A DNA stretch of 64,000 nucleotides from Kingdonia uniflora (GCA_014058105.1 JACGCM010001242.1:186001-250000); one strand, 5' to 3'; counted from the stretch's first letter, positions 23,801 through 35,073 are shown. A program made the numbers and translations. The notes: generated by a model from the letters alone, not told the origin.

Positions 23801-24492
23801 ACCCCTAAAGGATTCAAGGTACTTGACCTCTCAAAAGTGTTACTCACAAGACTCTGGATTATATTGCACTCGAGTGGTTCAGAATTAGAAAAGGAATGCG
23901 ACGCATTAAAGATATTTAATTCAACTGTCATGTTACCGAATGTCAACTTCATAATTCCATTACGGCAATTGATTACCACATTGGTTGTTGTCAAAAAGGG
24001 GCGACCAAGAACTTCAGGGATCTCATCCTCAGGGTTTGCCACTATCTCAGTATCTAACACAACAAAGTCTATTGGACAAACAAACTGCTTAATCTGGATC
24101 AACACATCCTATACCCCTAGGAATCCTAATAGATCGGTCAGCTAGCTGCAGGGTCCTATTTGTGGGCTTAAGTACTCCGATATCCAATTGCTCATAGACT
24201 AAGTAAGGAATGAGGTTCACGACGGCATCTAAATTAAGTAAAGCTCTTCCTATCTTACGAGTCCCAATCAAACATGAAATAGTAGGGCATCCTGGATCCT
24301 TGTATTTGGAAAGGGATTACGCAAAAGGATAGAACTAACATGTGCATCTAAAAAAATAGACGTATCACTCTTATGAACATGAAAAGACTTTTCCGAGACA
24401 TGTATGCACCGTTTTAAGGTGCAAAGATCTATGGGGAATTTTGTGTAATTAGGAATATACCTTATGGCCGTAAGAATACGAATGTTAATCAC
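20845..24492 (-). pseudogene. Athila pol: protease, reverse transcriptase, RNase H, integrase
   Basis: On the minus strand the domains come in Ty3/gypsy order. Protease pieces (24271-23794) read ALLNLDAVVNLIPYLVY, TLQLADRSI and VLGRPFLTT; the expected catalytic D-L-G is N-L-D, so the active site is lost. Reverse transcriptase (23437-22507) has EGQRRLNPIM, FGLCNAPATFQR and FMDDF (22879-22893), then FLGHTGFYHRF. RNase H ends with FDLEIRDKNGSDN near 22140. Integrase has [12 protein letters not shown] (about 21620), SDGGSYFNN (about 21440) and [20 protein letters not shown] (about 21140). Many stops and frameshifts separate the pieces, so no functional polyprotein can be made. Confidence 0.8.
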
Positions 24493-24979
24493 AGAATGCT
24501 TAAAAATCCCTAAAATCTCCTTATTGGCATTGCCCTTCTTATCTAGAGTTAACCGCTGAGGAAAAGGAGCCAGCAGCTAAACATGTGTTATCACATTTTT
24601 TTCCTCACTCATAGGTTTTTCTATGAGTTTACTTTGAATTTCCAGCTCGGGTTCCTTAGGCATTTTTACTAGATTATCAACTTTCGTACCACTCCTAAGA
24701 GAAATGATGGCGTTGACTCCATCACGATTGGAAGATCTAGGATATTCAGTATTCCTTTTAGGATTAGCTTGAGTTTGACTGGGGAACGTTCTTTTGTCTC
24801 TCGTGCTTATCTTTGTTGCCATTTGACCTATTTATCCCTCAAGTTTGGTAATAGATGACTGGGTTACTTGTATAAATGCCTTAAGAACATCTTTTGAAGG
24901 ACATGGTAAGAGTAGGCAGATTTCAATTGTGCGGAGGAACATAAGGCATATTAAGGGGAGCTTGGTATGACGGATTTTG

Positions 24980-26132
24980 TTACCACAAGGAACTAGACTG
25001 GTAATGGTTCACTTGGTTGTGTGGTTGATAAGGGGCGCTTCCAGAAGAACCTCCTTGGTAATTTCTACTTCCCCGAGAATTGGAGTTATTAGAATTATTA
25101 TTCCATCTACCATTGAAAGGTTGGTTATTGGGACATAAATACATAACATTGGCCTGGTCCTTCCTACCCTCTCTTAAACTAAGCACATCAAGGAAATCTT
25201 GGACCAGATGGCCCAAACTCTCACAAACCACACAAAGTGGCATCGCCACATAGTTAACAGAAGAAGTGGTAGGTTGTTTCTCCCTTTTCCTGATATCTAA
25301 GTTCTCGATTTTATTAAGAATGGTTATAAGAGTGACAGACTCTGAATTAGAGTCCACTTGGTACACATTTTCACTGTGACAATGTCTTTCCTCTCTCATC
25401 ATTTGCCATTGGTAGGTCTTATCCGCTACATCATTTATAAATTTCCAAGCTTCGGTGTCAGTTTTCTCATCAAATGTACCCGCACACATAGACTAGACAC
25501 GAGCTCTAGTATCATAATCTAGACCTTCATAGAGGGTTTGAACTATATCAATCAATTGATTTCGTGATGTAGGCATCCTTGCTCTAAATCCCTAAACCGT
25601 TGTAGGTAGTCATATAATAACTCTCCTCGGTTTTGCGTGAAGCTATAGATACTCTATCGTATCATAGCAGTTCTATGGTTAGGAAAATATTTTAAAAAAA
25701 ACTCTTTAACGAGTTGTTCAAATGTGTTTACAGAGTTCTCTTCAAGAGTGTACAACCAATCGCATGCATTTCTCATAAGAGAAAAAGTAACACATGCAAT
25801 TTTAGAGAATCCTCTGTAATACGTTTGAAGTTTAAAATAAACATATGATTCCTAAAGTCCTTAAGATGGTTATACGGGTTTTCAGTGAGACTACCATGAA
25901 ATTTGGGAAGCATAGACAAGAATCTCAGTTTTAACTCAAAGTTTCCTACATATCTAAGAATCATAATATATAAAGGTTTATTCACAACTGTAGGATGCAT
26001 TCGATTGCGAAGAGTGATTCTCTCCACAGCAACAGGTTCGGGTTCATTCCCAGCAACAGTCCCCCTCATATTGATTCTAGCAGCGTTCTTAGTCTGAGTT
26101 TGGGTATTACCCCAATTAAACATACAACTCAA
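24980..26132 (-). pseudogene. Athila gag
   Basis: The N-terminal part (26132-25773) contains ITLRNRMHP, LKLRFLSMLPKFHGSLTENP and YNHLKDF, the conserved start of Athila-type gag. The C-terminal part (25489-24980) has CVVCESLGHLVQDF, a knuckle whose last cysteine is missing, and then a glutamine/asparagine/glycine-rich tail. Stops fall between the two parts. About 490 bases (24493-24979) link gag to pol. Confidence 0.75.
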
Positions 26133-28050
26133 TTAATAGATGCGAACACACTAAAAGACTTAGAAATGATGCAAGCACTCAAGAACATTTTACTGATCTC
26201 TTTTTTAAGTTAAGTTGTGAATCCGATCTCAGGGTTTAATGCTCCTACTCTTGATACTATATCGGTTTGTACTTGAGTTATTTTTACTTACTTTGGCGAT
26301 AGCTCGCATGCTGTCTAATCACCTAGATGTACCTGTACCGGAAGGCGGGGCGAACCGCTTAGAATCACCTAGCTACACTAGCTATGCCAGGGAACGCACG
26401 TCCTCCAGCAAACACAGCTACTTATCAGGTTTTCCTATAAAGCATGTTGCTCCAGGTTTGAGCGAAGCCTTTTGATTAACTATATTTTTTATGGCTTCTT
26501 ATCTGAAAATCTTTTAAAGTGGTCGGGACTATCGATACTGAAAAGATTAAAAACTGTGTGATGAACTCCCAGGGTCCTAATGCGTGGGCACACACGGGTG
26601 ATGAAATCCTATTTTGGTTCACCCTTATCTAGGCGTTGTTGCAAAAATTAAGCATTTAATCAATCAAACAATAGTTGAACAACGATGTACAGCGACAGGG
26701 AGGGTGCGGTGAAAAGATGATTACATACAAGGCGCCCTTTTTAGGGGCACGTTTGGTTACCCTGGTGAAACTATTAGGAAGGCCCGCACAGGATCGTTTA
26801 CGAAATACGTGTTGAAATAATTTCTGGCCTGAGTATGGGTTCCAAAGCTATACCTGCAGCAGAGTACAATTTCCTCACCTTACAGAGCGTCGCTCATTAA
26901 ATTTTACACAAACATTTTCTCAATCCTTACAATACTAAAAATACATAAAAATTTAAACAACTAGAAGTCTTCTTTGCTTTGTCGTTTTTCTTTGATGTTG
27001 GCTTTGTCGCTTTAATTTGATGTTGGCTTTGTCGCTTTGCTTTAATCAACCATGTCCATCTCCTTTAATAACTTGAAAAATAATACTTATGTATGTCTGT
27101 GTTTGTGAACCAAGTATATAGCATAAATGCTACCCAACTATATAGATCGAGCAATAGATACCATCGTTCTCACAAGAGGAATACATTAGTAGAGCTTTTG
27201 AACAACAGTTGTTTGACAAAACTTATTCTTTGCAAGAACAAGCTCTATGATACTTGGTGGATACGAATAGAGTTATACAAAAGAAATTGTATAGAAATGA
27301 AGATTGCGATAACAATTGTTCAAGGATTTAAAGCCAATCACTATATCTCAAGGATTTAAAACCAATCACAGTTATGTGTTTTTTCCTCCTCCGACTTCAA
27401 CTGATTGTGTCTATTCTTCCTGGACTTTAATTTTTGATGGAACAAACTTATGTCACCTACAAAACCAACCACACACAATGATTACAATCACATGTAAAAT
27501 AAATAAATAAAATGATTAAAAAAATGAAATGTAAAACAATAAATAAATAAATAAAAACAAAACAACAAGGCACAAGAAAGAGGATGGAAAGAAAAGAGAA
27601 GAATTGGAGATATGGTTTGTTTGGGATTTGCAATTTATCAACTCCCTCAGATTTCAAGTCTATGTTTCAACTCGTCTCTCTTTGAGATCCTAGTTCGCCT
27701 TCGTCACAGCTGAATTCATATTTTCTTATTGATCAGACTCCGAGATCGGTGGAATCTTAGCTTGCCATGGATTGAAAATCCTCCCGGGATCACGAGTACG
27801 ACTACACCTGATAAACTAATACTGCCACGTACAACTAAAGAATCGGAATTACAAACCCAGTTAAATTAGTTCAGGAAGATTTGAAACAAAAAAAAATCAA
27901 AAGAAAAATTGCGCTTCATCCAAATCTGAGATACAGAGAGGGAGAGAGAGCTCTGAGATTTTGGAGTAGGGGGATTGGTTTTGTTTAGGTTAGGATTATA
28001 TTGTAGAAGAGAGTGTGAGAATTGAAGAAAGTAAGGTTTTGAATTGGGGT
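26133..28050. other. Athila leader region between primer site and gag
   Basis: Nearly 2 kb of leader lies between gag and the captured-looking segment at 28051. No retrotransposon coding motif is visible. It holds AAAT-type simple sequence (27503-27556) and, toward 27900-27960, a purine-rich stretch that looks like the 5' untranslated leader of the segment that follows. Confidence 0.4.
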
Positions 28051-28269
28051 ATGCAAGTTAACGGGTCTTTATTGAATGATGATGGTAGTAGGATCTTACA
28101 ACAAAGCTTGGATGGTGATAACGCCAAAATTGGGAGTTTGGGGGGCTTGGATTATCTGCCTTCTCCTTTAGGCAGTGTAATGGAAAGTGAGGAAGAGCAG
28201 GAGGGAGGAATTGATGCAATCTACTTGTTGGAATCTTCTTGCTGTATTTTTCTGCCTTCTAACCAATAA
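28051..28269 (+). pseudogene. Possible captured host-gene exon in the Athila leader
   Basis: On the strand opposite to the element, an ATG at 28051 opens a 72-codon frame. Its composition is of ordinary protein: MQVNGSLLNDDGSRI, GGLDYLPSPLGSVMESEEEQ, a hydrophobic end with two cysteines, then a stop. It is preceded by a GA-rich leader typical of plant 5' UTRs. It shows none of the retroelement motifs of its surroundings. I do not recognise the family. A fragment of a cellular gene picked up by the element is the likely explanation, but chance cannot be excluded. Confidence 0.35.
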
Positions 28270-28438
28270 TTGATGGAATTTGTTTATTGTTGCTGCTTGT
28301 TGTTGTTACCTTTTCCTACACACAAGACATGAAACAAATACCTCAAGCGGAAGAAAAATCAATTGATAAAAACAAAGAAAAACTCGTGAAATAGAACAAT
28401 AATTTAATAAAAGAAACCCGATTTTAAAAAAGATTGCA

Positions 28439-28456
28439 TCCCCGGCAATGGCGCCA
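28439..28456 (-). other. Primer-binding site of the Athila element
   Basis: The minus strand reads TGGCGCCATTGCCGGGGA two bases inside the 5' LTR. It differs at one position from TGGCGCCGTTGCCGGGGA, the site common in Athila-type elements and complementary to a tRNA 3' end (usually given as tRNA-Asp). Confidence 0.75.
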
Positions 28457-28458
28457 TT

Positions 28459-29045
28459 TGATAGACCGTATCAAATCGGGTGTTGTAATATAGGTTAGGG
28501 TTGTCGTTCTTCAGGGATGCATAGATTAAATTATGATTCCTATTATCAATTATAGTAAATAGAAATTATAAAGAAAACTTATTGATAAAAAACTTACAGA
28601 GATTGATTCCAATAGATTTCTCAAGATATTCCATTAAATAATACATAATTCTCTTTCTCTCTGGAAGAATAATACTAAAGCTATGGTGGCTCCCAGAGAT
28701 AAAAAAGATGAATTCTCCTCCCTCTTAAAACTCTCTTTTTATCCCCGAACAAAAGTCCTACTCTCCCTCAACAACTCCTAATTTTATGGAGATATTTTAG
28801 CAAGGCTTGACTACTAACTCTTCCAGTAGCTCTTGGCACTATGACATCTCTGGCAGCTCTTGACAACTGGTCATCTCCAGCAGCTCGTTAGCCTGTAAGA
28901 GTTGGGCTTTAAGAAGGGTTTGGTCTCAAATGTCTCTTTACCTGCTATAGTAAAAGCATACTTCAATTAGGCCTAGTACAACAATAAATAAGGTTCTAGA
29001 TCATGTAAATATAAGGACAAAAATATGCATTTTTCATGTCTATCA
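28459..29045 (-). repeat. 5' LTR of the Athila element
   Basis: The LTR runs on the minus strand from TGATAGACATGAAAAATGC (29045) to GATACGGTCTATCA (28459), 587 bases with TGATA/TATCA ends. It is immediately followed by host Tat #1 integrase sequence beginning with the duplication GATGG (plus strand). Confidence 0.85.
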
Positions 29046-29724
29046 GATGGCTTTAGTTCTATAAGCCAGAAGGAAGGAGGAACACCCATTTGATTGTCGT
29101 GGTGTAGTACGGTATGCCCATAAGACATGAGGCAGTTTCCTTATCCAATTTTTATTTCTTTTGTGATTGAAGCCTCTTCATGATTCCATCTATTATCGTC
29201 TTGTTGGTGATTTTAGCCTGTTGATTTCCTTGGGGATAGTACGGATTGGATGGGGAATGAATGATGTTATGCTTGTTGAGAAAAGCTACGACTTTTTTTC
29301 CAACGAATTGTGGCCTGTTATAAATCTGAATCAGGTGGGGGCATCCAAACCGTGTGATAATATTTTCTCAGATAAACGAGATGACTTCTTCTTAAGTTTG
29401 ACAAAGGGGAATTGCTTCCACCCATTTTGTAAATTAATCTGTTGCCACGAGTAAGAATCTTCGGTTACCCGGCACATTGGGAAATGTGCCAACTAGATCG
29501 AGCTTCCACCTCTTGAAAGGCCAGAATACCTTGCTCGCACGGAGTTTGGGTGCAGGTGCTTGTATCATATTTCCATATCGTTGACATGTGTCGCATCTCC
29601 GTGAGTACTCCTCTACTTGTTTTCGTATTCCTAACCAGAATACTCCTTGTGTAATCGCTTTGTGTACAAGTGACCGACCTGCGGTATGGGAGCCACAAGC
29701 TCCTTCATCTAAGTCTTTGAGCAT
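29046..29724 (-). pseudogene. Tat #1 integrase zinc finger and core
   Basis: The minus strand reads HTAGRSLVHKAITQGVFW, then RRCDTCQRYGN (the HHCC zinc finger), then WKLDLVGTFPN with the first core aspartate, and VATD near 29434. After a decayed stretch it continues with LPHVLWAYRTTPR and LAYRTKA just before the Athila border at 29045. These are gypsy integrase motifs in order. Stops and frameshifts lie between 29434 and 29160. Confidence 0.75.
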
Positions 29725-30068
29725 TCCATTGACTTGTTTATTAGAGATGCACTTTAGATAAGGCCATGTTACTGATCTTCGATATAAACAGCCTATCTAA
29801 ACTGTATAACGTTTAGAATTGTCAATCAACCGTCTGCGTTCTTTTGGATCTTCTGGAAGGGGTCCGTCATATTCGTTTTCCAGGCCGAGATAGGCGATAA
29901 AAAGTTTCCTTTAATCGTCATCATTTTCTTCATCACCCCCAGTGTTGATCATGCATACAGAGTGGAATCAATATTAGGGGTTGATAAAACTTTGATTTGG
30001 AGGTAACGTGCTTCTGTACCCAAAATCCTGGCTAAGTAAGCCAAGGAATAGGCGTGCCTATTTTCCCC

Positions 30069-30341
30069 TCATAGTAAATAGTCGAGAGTAGCTTTTGTAA
30101 ATCTGCTCATTCTATCGGCAACGAAAGTGGCATAATCAACCATATTGCCATTCTTTCTATATTTCTTATAGTAGTGGTGAACTATGAGTAATGAATATGT
30201 ATAGAGTGATAGCTCGGGAACGCCGAGTTCTAGTGTGAAATCGAGTCCATGAATCAAAGCTTTGTAATATATGGCAATATTCGAGGCTTTTAAATCCAAG
30301 CGGATTGATTTCTCAATTATGCCGTTTGTTGGTGTAATCAA
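30069..30341 (-). pseudogene. Tat #1 RNase H domain
   Basis: The segment contains SIRLDLKASNIAIYYKALIH and LDFTLELGVPELSLYTYSLL. This corresponds to the LDFKATNNEAEYEAL and GLxLAxELGVxxLxVxxDSQLV blocks of Tat-type RNase H. The catalytic glutamate and aspartate of those blocks are changed (N-I-A-I, and TYSLL for the D-S-Q-L segment), so this copy is inactive. Confidence 0.65.
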
Positions 30342-31028
30342 TATGATTCCAATAACTGACCCTGTGGGTCTTGCTGAGCCATCTATAAAAAGTCTCCATC
30401 CTTTTTTTGTAACTTATTTAGCTCGTTCGTCAAAGGGTTTGGTAGGTGGATCTTTTGCTATTTTGTTTATGAGGTCAGGGTCGTGCTCTTCCCAATCTAG
30501 ATCTTCTACAGGAAGATCTACTAGAAAATTGGCAGCGGCATAACTATTATTCTTAATGGCGTTGCTCAAATTTGATATCATGTTCTCCCAATCTTACAGA
30601 CCATTGTTGCACTCTTCTTGATTTCTCTTTTCTAGATAGAATTTCCCAGGGTGGGTAGTTCGTCATAACTTTGATGAAATGAACTTGGAAGTAGTGCTTG
30701 AGCTTTTGTAAAGTATAAATGAGAGTTAAAAGGAGTCGCTTGATCTTGGAATATCTTGTTTCTGCTGGAGTAAGGGTCTTGTTGATGAAATATACTAGTT
30801 TTTCTACCTTTCCTTCAAGTCGAATGAGGGCCGGCTAAGAGAGTTTTCTGCGAGGTAAATGATCAATTCCTCATTGTCTATTGGGGTGCTCATTATGGGA
30901 GACTTCCCCAAATAGGTTTTAAGTTCTTGAAAATCTACCTCGCATTCTTCTGCTCAATCGATATCTTCATTAGGTTAAATCTTTTCTCGAGTAGTGCAAC
31001 CTTGAAGTAGCATAAATATCCATCGACA

Positions 31029-31770
31029 TCAATTTGAAGACTTAGAAACGAACCGATTGAGAGCGGCGATCTTTCCAGCGAGCTTCTGAACATCTTTCTT
31101 TATTGGTGAAGATGACATATTGAGTAGAGTTCGAATTTGATCAAGATCAGCCTCAATCCCTTTCTTGTTAATGAGATATCTTAGGAATTTACTCGAGTAT
31201 ACTCCGAATTGACATTTATCTGGGTTGAGCCTCATGTTGTATGAGCGTAAAATATGGAAGATTGTATTGAGATCTGTGATATGATCCTTCTTTTATAAGC
31301 TTTTACAGAGTAGGTCATCGATGTATACTTTAACGATCTTTCCCAAGGGTGTTTTGAATATTGTTGTCATTAAACATTGAAACGTTACTCCAACATTCTT
31401 CAGTCTGAAAGGCATGACTCTATAACAGTAGAGCCTTATTTTTGTGATGGAAGTAGTCTTCTCCAGATCGTAGTCTCAAAGGGGGATCTGATTGTATATG
31501 TAAGTAGTATCTATCATAGATAAGAGCTCGTGACCTGCAGTCAAATCAAGAATTTGATAAACGATTGGAATAGGGAAACTGTCCTTTGGAGTGTGTTTTT
31601 TTAGATCTCTGAAATCCACTCAAACTCGGACCTTCCCATTCTTCTTTGGAGCTGCGACAATGTTGGAGATTCAATCCGGGTTCTTAGCTTCTCGAATGAA
31701 GTCGACTTGGATCAATTTATCAATTTTATTGTTGTCTTCTTCTCGAAGACGAGGGGATAGTCTTTACTAA
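31029..31770 (-). pseudogene. Tat #1 reverse transcriptase
   Basis: From 31770 downward the minus strand gives VDFIREAKNPD, APKKNGKVRV, VDFRDLKKHTPKDSFPIP and the catalytic YIDDL (31311-31325). MRLNPDKCQFGVYSSKFL and the tether GKIAALNRFVSKS (31235-31029) follow. This order and the ALNRF end are characteristic of Tat reverse transcriptase. Stops interrupt the frame. Confidence 0.75.
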
Positions 31771-32094
31771 TTTTGCTTGACTACCGTGGTGTTGTTGCTG
31801 ATGCTCAATCTGTAATATGCCTTGGCTGGGTCAACTTCTGGCATTTCTTCAAAAGTTCAAGCGAAGACATTTCAGTTCATTCATAAAAAATGAACGAGGG
31901 CCTCCTATTTGTACGGGACCAGCTTGGTACCAATATGAGTACCTCTGCTAGGTCTATCAATTTTAATGTACTCTGGGATCTTCGTTGGAAGGCTGGTCAT
32001 CGATGTGACCAACTTTTTGTAATTGTTATGCAACAAATCTGTCAGATGTGTCAGGAATGGCAGATATGGTATTTTTGCAAGCTTGTGAAAGATT

Positions 32095-32454
32095 TTAACT
32101 ACCTTTAATTTTGTAGATGTCGTTGTTGTGCTTGAAGTAAAATGCTTGATGGTACGTGGAAACGATTGCTTCCATGTTGTAAATCCAGCAGCGACCCATA
32201 ATCCCTAAGTAACGAGATTTGGCGTTGATGATGTAGAAAATGATATTGATTATTGCAAGTCCAGCGGTGATGGGGAGGATGATCTTGCCTACGTGTTCTT
32301 CCTTAGAGCCATTAAACCCACTGATATCGATATCGCTTGGAGTAACTTGATCGGTTAGTCCCATTTTCTCGATTGTGCTCTGAAAGAGGATTTCGATATC
32401 GCTTCCAGCATCAATCATCATGGTATGCATGACAAATTTCTTCATCTTTAGCAT
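32095..32454 (-). pseudogene. Tat #1 aspartic protease
   Basis: The frame holds MMIDAGSDIEILF (active-site D-A-G in place of D-T/S-G), then ISGFNGSKEEHVGKIILPI, a YLGIMGR flap-side block and MEAIVSTYHQAFYFK. This is the normal order for the protease of Tat elements. The aspartate is kept and the frame is open over 119 codons, so this is the best-preserved domain of Tat #1. Confidence 0.7.
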
Positions 32455-32535
32455 GATAACTAGAACGTCATGATGAGGAAACTTGACATTACTGATATCG
32501 CAATCCTCAAATGAAATCCTAAGTCGTCGAGTGCT

Positions 32536-33217
32536 TTATTCAGGAAGGAGTTTAGTTTTTTTATCCTGAATGGTAAGGTCATAGCATTCCATTAATCTCC
32601 TTTGCTTGAATCTGGTAGAGTTGTTGATTTGATGGATCTCGATCATGTTGTTATGGTATATATGGTATAAGTATTTTTCCTCAGACTGATCTTTGACTTG
32701 AACTACTTCGACCTGCGCCTTATAACTTCCATTTTTGTATCCTTCTAGGTTGACAATGTACTCATGCATTATCCCGCCTTTGAAAATATATTCCTGCAAC
32801 CTCTATAAAGTATAACAGTTGTCAGTTTCATGATGATTTACCTTGTGATGCATGCAGTATGGTTTGTCTTCAATCGGTTCCAGTGGTTGAGATACACGGT
32901 AGATCTTGTCTTTCGCCAGTATTAGAAAAATTGATAAGATCCGGACATTCATCTTGGGGAGGACTGACATGGGTAATAAATTGTCTTTCCGAGATTTGCT
33001 GGTGTTTGCTTTAGCATGCTTTTGTGAGATTATTGTTGTTTAGGCCCAATCTGACAATTGTGTTGTCCCAAGTCTTCACTACTCCCTTGTTAAGTTTCTT
33101 CTTCATCATGTTGGGGGTCGCAATATCCTTACTACTAGGTGTATTATCCACCAACACACCTTTATATGTTGGGTATATGCAATATTTGACATATACCCTT
33201 ATAAACTCATAACCCAA
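32536..33217 (-). pseudogene. Probable gag end of Tat #1
   Basis: Two short minus-strand frames (32799-32536 and 33217-33011) lie directly upstream of protease, where gag must be. They show only weak, basic sequence without a clear zinc knuckle. The call rests on position. The 5' end and 5' LTR of the element were not recognised beyond this point. Confidence 0.35.
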
Positions 33218-35037
33218 TTGTTTTTTGCTCGGGTGTCTTGAAAAAATTCAACGGATATCCAATGTTGCAAACTTACAAAGCACCGTCTCTCAAACTAAAG
33301 CATGTACCAAACACTTCAACTTCATTATCAAGTCATAATTAACTCTAACAGGAGTCACCCCTATTCGACATAACCTTCAAGGAAATTCTTGACCTTGGGT
33401 ATTTTCACAAATTTAATCCATACCCAATATTGCATACTATAAGTTATAAACATTTGTACCTTGCGGAGCCCAACTATAATAAAACCATTAAAGAGCAAAA
33501 ATATTATAACTTTACCTTGGCTTCTAGGAATAGAAGTTGTAACCAACTTCTTGTTATCAGTAACACCACCAGAACTTCTTATCATCAATAACACCACCAG
33601 ATTGCAGTTTTGGGGTTTAACATCTTTTGACAAAAAAGTCTTTTTAGGGTAAAAGGAGCTTAGACTCTGTAACAACAACATCATCATAAGTTAGAGTGAA
33701 CCATTGTGTATGAACTCAACTTGGGATATCTATCTTTAGTGTAAGAGAGAAGAAGAGTACCTAAAGAGGAAGACATGAAATCATGTTTGTGCTCGAACTC
33801 TAGAAGATCTTTATTTGTACTCTCATGACCCATCTCTTCGCTCTTCTTCTCTGTTCCCATGGAAAGTTGCAGTGAGCTTTACTCTCTCTCTCTCTCTCTC
33901 TCAAAGACACAAACACATACACTCGAATAGAGGCGCTGAAGGGTTTGGCTCAATTATTCCCCAATTCAAGAGCTTAGTGAAAAGAGAAGAAGAGTACCTA
34001 AAGAGGAAGACATGAAATCATGTTTGTGCTCAAAATCTAGAAGATCTTTATTTGTACTCTCATGACCCATCTCTTCGCTCTTCTTCTCTGTTCCCATGGA
34101 GAGTTGCAGTGAGCTTTACTCTTTCTCTCTCTATCTCTCTCAAAGACACAAACACATACACTTGAATAAAGGCGTTGAAGGGTTTGGCTCTATTACTCCC
34201 CTATTCAAGAGCTTAAATTTTACATCTGAAATCCTCAAATTTAAATCATTCTTTTTGATCCCAAATTAATCCCCAATTCAAGAGCTTAAATTCTACATAT
34301 AAAATCCAAAATCGCCTAAGTATTCAATCCCTAGGTAGACCCAAACTTCTAATTAAGTTTTGTGGGTTTCTAGGGTTTGTGATTATAAGGAGGAATAACC
34401 TGAATGAAGGAATTCGTTTCTGCAACAAATATGAGAGAGAAAGAGTCTCGTGCTTGCTAACGGCGAGAGTGACAATAAATTTGTTCAATGCTTCAACAGG
34501 GAGGGAAAGAAAGATGTTCTTTGTTTTTTTTATTTTTTTTTCAAGTGAAGTTTGGAGTCGGGGGAAGAATTATGTAGATTTTAGTCGGGGAGGAAAGGGT
34601 TGGTTTTTTAGTTTTTTTGCTTGAATTAATAAAATACCCAAAAGGGTTGTCAACTTGTGAATCTCGAGGCATGCACAACTCATCCGGGTCCCTCTTTGTC
34701 TCTGGACATAAGACAGACTTGTCCAAAACGGCAAAAACACCCCTCAATTTAATAAAAAGATGCGTTTGTATGTTAGACTAGAGCAGATGCTTTTGTTTTC
34801 AATAACATTCACCGATTTTTGTTTGTATATCAACAAAACTTTTTTTTTTTTTTGAAAAATCGTAATATTATTATATCGTCCAATATCATAATCTACCAGC
34901 CGAGTTTTCAATTTTAATACATTCCACGAGATGTTCACGATATATTCGATACTTTAATCAACACCAACTAAGTAGACCCTAAATTCTTAAACCACAACTT
35001 CGCCTCCAAAATCAAAACCCCCAAATTGGACTCACAT
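33218..35037. other. Intergenic region between Tat #1 and NSN1
   Basis: There is no convincing gene here. Short frames on both strands lack recognisable motifs. The region holds a tandem duplication (33748-34220), a (TC)n tract in each copy (the clearest at about 33882-33903) and a poly-T-rich stretch (34841-34852). It includes the NSN1 promoter region. Confidence 0.5.
33748..34220. repeat. Tandem direct duplication, unit about 237 bases
   Basis: The block starting AGAAGAGTACCTAAAGAGG at about 33751 is repeated from about 33988. Each copy includes the GAAATCATGTTTGTGCTC segment, a (TC)n run and a GGGTTTGGCTC...CAAGAGCTTA end. Copies differ at scattered bases and in the length of the TC run. 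A third, partial copy of the end (CCCCAATTCAAGAGCTTAAA) lies near 34270. Confidence 0.8.
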
Positions 35038-35046
35038 AAACCCTAA
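35038..35046 (+). promoter_or_regulatory. Telo-box in the NSN1 leader
   Basis: AAACCCTAA lies about 30 bases upstream of the NSN1 start codon. Telo-boxes (AAACCCTA) near the start are known to be enriched in plant genes for ribosome biogenesis and translation, which fits a nucleolar GTPase. Confidence 0.6.
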
Positions 35047-35073
35047 CCAAGGTTCTTCCAAAATCACCTAAAA

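Larger units (their letters stand above)
18216..29045 (-). mobile_element. Athila-like Ty3/gypsy complex with an extra inverted LTR
   Basis: A minus-strand gypsy element with 5' LTR (28459-29045), primer-binding site (28439-28456), gag (26132-24980), pol (24492-20845), polypurine tract (19355-19367) and 3' LTR (19354-18811). An extra LTR in the opposite orientation (18216-18803) carries it out to the left border. The host duplication is CCATC/CCATT (minus strand; 29046-29050 and 18211-18215). The tRNA-Asp-like primer site, the gag motif LLPKFHG and the integrase tail [20 protein letters not shown] with MLNFD resemble the Athila group. The element is disabled by stops in gag, protease and pol. 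It lies inside the integrase gene of Tat #1. Confidence 0.8.
1716..33217 (-). mobile_element. Tat-lineage Ty3/gypsy retrotransposon (Tat #1) carrying three nested insertions
   Basis: A minus-strand gypsy element is spread over about 31 kb. From its gag side it holds protease (32095-32454), reverse transcriptase (31029-31770), RNase H (30069-30341) and integrase (29046-29724, continuing at 17854-18215). A plus-strand antisense ORF region (about 2.3-17.4 kb) and a 3' LTR (1716-2257) follow. Protein motifs (ALNRF after RT, STYHQ after protease, LPHVLWAYRTTPR in integrase) are typical of the Tat branch. Extra ORFs between pol and the 3' LTR, some antisense, are known for Tat elements such as Retand. 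Removing the insertions at 3823-8355, 11013-15073 and 18216-29045 leaves roughly 12 kb, a normal Tat size. The 5' LTR was not found, so the right limit is approximate. All coding parts contain stops. Confidence 0.75.

Noticed and set aside
34379..34747. Short frames upstream of NSN1 on both strands
   Set aside because: Low-complexity Phe/Ser-rich or composition-driven sequence with no motif and no splice partner.
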